Assembly: GCF_024385575.1 (NCBI RefSeq)
Contig: NZ_JANFMV010000005.1
Coordinates: 1 to 64,000, forward strand
Direction of reading: 5' to 3'
Source: Rhizobium sp. NRK18
Lineage (GTDB): Bacteria; Pseudomonadota; Alphaproteobacteria; Rhizobiales; Rhizobiaceae
DNA: 64,000 nucleotides
Shown: piece after piece, positions 61,826-64,000 of the stretch
How the letters are laid out: the number at the start of each line of letters is the position of its first letter
How positions within the stretch are numbered: position 1 is the stretch's first letter
The notes under the pieces: model-generated
What the model was told of the DNA's origin: nothing
What the model saw: the letters and a program-made list of their open reading frames with translations, nothing else
Database searches by the model: none
Program-made: the position numbers and the translations under genes

Positions 61826-62630
61826 CCGCAACACCTCAGCACCCTTCCTCCTGAAACTCGCCGCCGGCGGCGGGCTCCTGTTCCTGCACCTGCCGATCCT
61901 GCTGATTTTCGTCTATGCGTTCACGACCGAGGACAAGAGCTTCCAGTGGCCGCCGCCGGGGCTGACCACCCGCTGGCTCGTTTCCACCTGGAACCGCCCG
62001 GATGTCTGGCAGGCGCTGGCGCTTTCGGTGAAGGTGGCGGCCATCGCGACGACGCTGGCGCTGATCCTCGGCACGCTCTGCGCAGCCGCGGTCGCCCGCT
62101 CGCGCTTCTTCGGCCGCGAGGCGGTGACGCTGCTCGTCATCCTGCCGATCGCGCTGCCCGGCATCGTCACCGGTATCGCGCTGCGCTCGGCCTTCGGCCT
62201 GTTCGAGATCCCGTTTTCCTTCTGGACGATCATCCTCGGCCACGCGACCTTCTGCATCGTCGTCGTCTACAACAATGCAGTCGCCCGTTTCCGGCGGCTG
62301 TCGAGCTCACTGATCGAGGCATCCTACGATCTCGGCGCCGACAGTTTCCAGACCTTCCGCCACGTCGTCCTGCCCAACATCGCGACCGCGCTTCTGGCCG
62401 GCGGCATGCTCGCCTTCGCGCTGTCCTTCGACGAGGTGATCGTCACCACCTTTACCGCCGGCCAGCAGCAGACGCTGCCGATCTGGATGCTGGAAGAACT
62501 GATCCGTCCACATGAGCGCCCGGTGACGAACGTCGTCGCCATGGTCGTCGTGCTCGTCACCTTCCTGCCGATCCTCGGCGCCTACTACCTCACACGCGAC
62601 GGCGACCAGACCGCCGGCGCCGGCAAATGA
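61815..62630 (+). CDS. ydcV: Polyamine ABC transporter permease (PotC/YdcV-like)
   Basis: This 271-residue PotC-type permease has six membrane helices and the coupling motif [20 protein letters not shown]. It completes the channel with the preceding permease. The aldehyde dehydrogenase gene follows after 31 bases. Confidence 0.9.
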   Translation: MRSDRNTSAPFLLKLAAGGGLLFLHLPILLIFVYAFTTEDKSFQWPPPGLTTRWLVSTWNRPDVWQALALSVKVAAIATTLALILGTLCAAAVARSRFFGREAVTLLVILPIALPGIVTGIALRSAFGLFEIPFSFWTIILGHATFCIVVVYNNAVARFRRLSSSLIEASYDLGADSFQTFRHVVLPNIATALLAGGMLAFALSFDEVIVTTFTAGQQQTLPIWMLEELIRPHERPVTNVVAMVVVLVTFLPILGAYYLTRDGDQTAGAGK

Positions 62631-62661
62631 AGAACGCTAAGAAGAAAGAAGGAGTCTCCAC

Positions 62662-64000
62662 ATGGATACCGCAATGCTCATCGGCTCCGACATGGTCAAG
62701 GGAGAGGACCAGGAGGAGCGCATCCTGAACCCGAAGACCGGCGGCCTGATCCTCGACCTGCCGGAAGCCTCCCCGGCGCAGATCGATGCGGCCGTCGCCG
62801 CCGCAACCAAGGCATTTTCCGCCTGGTCGAAGACGACGCCCGGCGAACGGGCCGGTTATCTTCTGAAGATCGCCGATGCGATCGAGGCCGATGCCGATGC
62901 GTTTGCGGCGCTGGAAGCGCTCAACTGCGGCAAGCCGATCAATGCCGTGCGCAATGATGAAATCCCGGCGATCGCCGATTGCTACCGCTTCTTCGCGGGT
63001 GCGATCCGCAACATGCAGGGTACGATCGGCGGCGAATACCTGCCGGGCTTCACCTCGATGATCCGCCGCGATCCGGTCGGCGTCATCGGCTCCATCGCGC
63101 CGTGGAACTACCCGATGATGATGATGGCCTGGAAGCTCGCTCCGGCGATTGCCGGCGGCAACACCGTCGTCTTCAAGCCGTCCGAGCAGACGCCGCTGAC
63201 GGCGCTGAAGATGGCGAAGCTCCTGGCCGAAATCCTGCCTGAGGGCGTGGTCAACGTCATCCTCGGGCGCGGCGAGACTGTCGGCAACGCGCTGATCAAC
63301 CAGCCGGGCATTCACATGGTCTCGATCACCGGCGACATCGCCACCGGCAAGAAGGTGATCCAGGCCGCCGCCAAGACGGTCAAGCGCACGCATCTGGAAC
63401 TCGGCGGCAAGGCGCCGGTCATCGTCTATGGCGACGCCGATCTCGAGGCTGTCGTCGCCGGCATCCGCACCTTCGGCTACTACAATGCCGGCCAGGATTG
63501 CACCGCCGCCTGCCGCGTCTATGCCGAAAAGTCGATCTACGACAAGCTCGTCGCCGATCTGAGTTCCGCCGTCTCGACGATCCGCTTCAACGATCCCGAC
63601 GACACCCAGAACGAGATCGGCCCGCTGATCTCGCAGCGCCAGCGCGACCGCGTCGCAAGCTTCGTGCAGCGCGCCGCCGAGACCGGTCATATCGAGATCA
63701 CCGCCGGAGGATCGGTGCCGGACAGCAGCGGCTTCTTTTACCAGCCGACCGTGGTCGCCGGCGCACTGCAGTCCGACGAGATCGTGCGGCGCGAGGTCTT
63801 TGGACCGGTCGTATCGGTCACGCCGTTCAGCGTCGACGACGACGTGGTCGGCTGGGCGAACGACAGCGACTACGGCCTCGCATCCTCCGTCTGGACGAAG
63901 GATATCTCCAAGGCGATGAAGGCTTCGGCGGACCTGCGCTACGGCTGCACCTGGATCAACACGCATTTCATGCTCTGCAACGAAATGCCCCATGGCGGAC
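62662..64000 (+). CDS. patD: Gamma-aminobutyraldehyde dehydrogenase, 5' part
   Basis: The frame stays open to the right window edge with 446 codons seen, about 95 percent of the expected length. It has the cofactor motif [11 protein letters not shown], the general base Glu in [11 protein letters not shown] and the nucleophile Cys in [11 protein letters not shown]. Sequence and position after ydcSTUV agree with E. coli ydcW (patD), which oxidises gamma-aminobutyraldehyde from putrescine to GABA. GAAGGAG stands before the ATG. The product could be consumed by the GabT/GabD pair encoded at 23-25.7 kb. Confidence 0.9.
   Translation, partial: MDTAMLIGSDMVKGEDQEERILNPKTGGLILDLPEASPAQIDAAVAAATKAFSAWSKTTPGERAGYLLKIADAIEADADAFAALEALNCGKPINAVRNDEIPAIADCYRFFAGAIRNMQGTIGGEYLPGFTSMIRRDPVGVIGSIAPWNYPMMMMAWKLAPAIAGGNTVVFKPSEQTPLTALKMAKLLAEILPEGVVNVILGRGETVGNALINQPGIHMVSITGDIATGKKVIQAAAKTVKRTHLELGGKAPVIVYGDADLEAVVAGIRTFGYYNAGQDCTAACRVYAEKSIYDKLVADLSSAVSTIRFNDPDDTQNEIGPLISQRQRDRVASFVQRAAETGHIEITAGGSVPDSSGFFYQPTVVAGALQSDEIVRREVFGPVVSVTPFSVDDDVVGWANDSDYGLASSVWTKDISKAMKASADLRYGCTWINTHFMLCNEMPHGG

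Overview
This 64 kb window is GC-rich DNA from an alphaproteobacterium, most likely a member of the Rhizobiaceae (Agrobacterium, Rhizobium, Shinella or Ensifer type). It probably lies on a repABC secondary replicon (plasmid or chromid). The evidence is at the left edge: the first 336 bases encode, on the minus strand, the N-terminus of a RepA partition ATPase. Just upstream of it are two identical 16-bp palindromes (645-660 and 749-764) that match the rhizobial parS / RepB-binding consensus GTT-N4-GC-N4-AAC. No rRNA, tRNA, CRISPR array, insertion sequence or phage gene was seen. Almost all genes concern uptake and catabolism of small nitrogen- and carbon-containing compounds, with their local regulators.

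Layout. 1-930: repA 5' end and parS region. 0.9-7.3 kb: fumarylpyruvate-hydrolase-like enzyme, a small HAHLN-motif membrane protein, a dienelactone hydrolase, a chemoreceptor with a CtrA-type box and a C-terminal NWEEF tether, and an mhqD/mhqO-like esterase-dioxygenase pair divergent from a LysR regulator. 8.5-11.6 kb: ehuBCDA ectoine/hydroxyectoine uptake operon. 11.7-16.5 kb: OsmC protein, HAD phosphatase, GlxA-type regulator and a GH2 beta-mannosidase-like enzyme. 16.7-20.1 kb: a tight four-gene operon of carrier protein, acyl-CoA-dehydrogenase-like flavoprotein, amino acid:[carrier protein] ligase and DUF1839 protein. This is the least understood system in the window. 20.3-22.8 kb: LysR regulator, ParE/RHH toxin-antitoxin pair and a MerR-XRE-cupin triple-domain regulator. 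The last is divergent from gabT-gabD (23-25.7 kb).

25.8-35.5 kb: LacI regulator divergent from a sugar ABC transporter operon that continues with two TIM-barrel epimerase / Gfo-Idh-MocA dehydrogenase pairs. Two identical LacI-type operators lie in the divergent region. 35.6-38.4 kb: quinate/shikimate-type dehydrogenase, GntR regulator and galE. 38.4-43.0 kb: a creatinase-like M24 hydrolase divergent from a DUF1989 gene fused by 4-base overlaps to an amino-acid-type ABC transporter. 43.3-48.3 kb: BCCT betaine-type carrier, a secreted DUF7282 protein, a second amino-acid (cystine-like) ABC transporter and a DUF4031 protein. 48.4-55.7 kb: DUF900 lipoprotein hydrolase and a TriABC-like RND efflux pump with two adaptors, divergent from a TetR regulator with a perfect 39-bp operator-like inverted repeat. 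55.8-64 kb: GGDEF-EAL protein, LysR regulator and a ydcSTUV-patD putrescine/spermidine-type uptake and oxidation operon cut by the right edge.

How it works together. The right-end polyamine operon can import putrescine-type compounds and oxidise gamma-aminobutyraldehyde to GABA. GabT and GabD then take GABA to succinate. The ehu, BCCT, creatinase-like/DUF1989 and two amino-acid ABC systems point to scavenging of compatible solutes and plant- or soil-derived nitrogen compounds. Each of the five substrate-binding-protein genes is separated from its membrane-component genes by a strong stem-loop (in one case a repeat element), a common way to raise binding-protein dosage.
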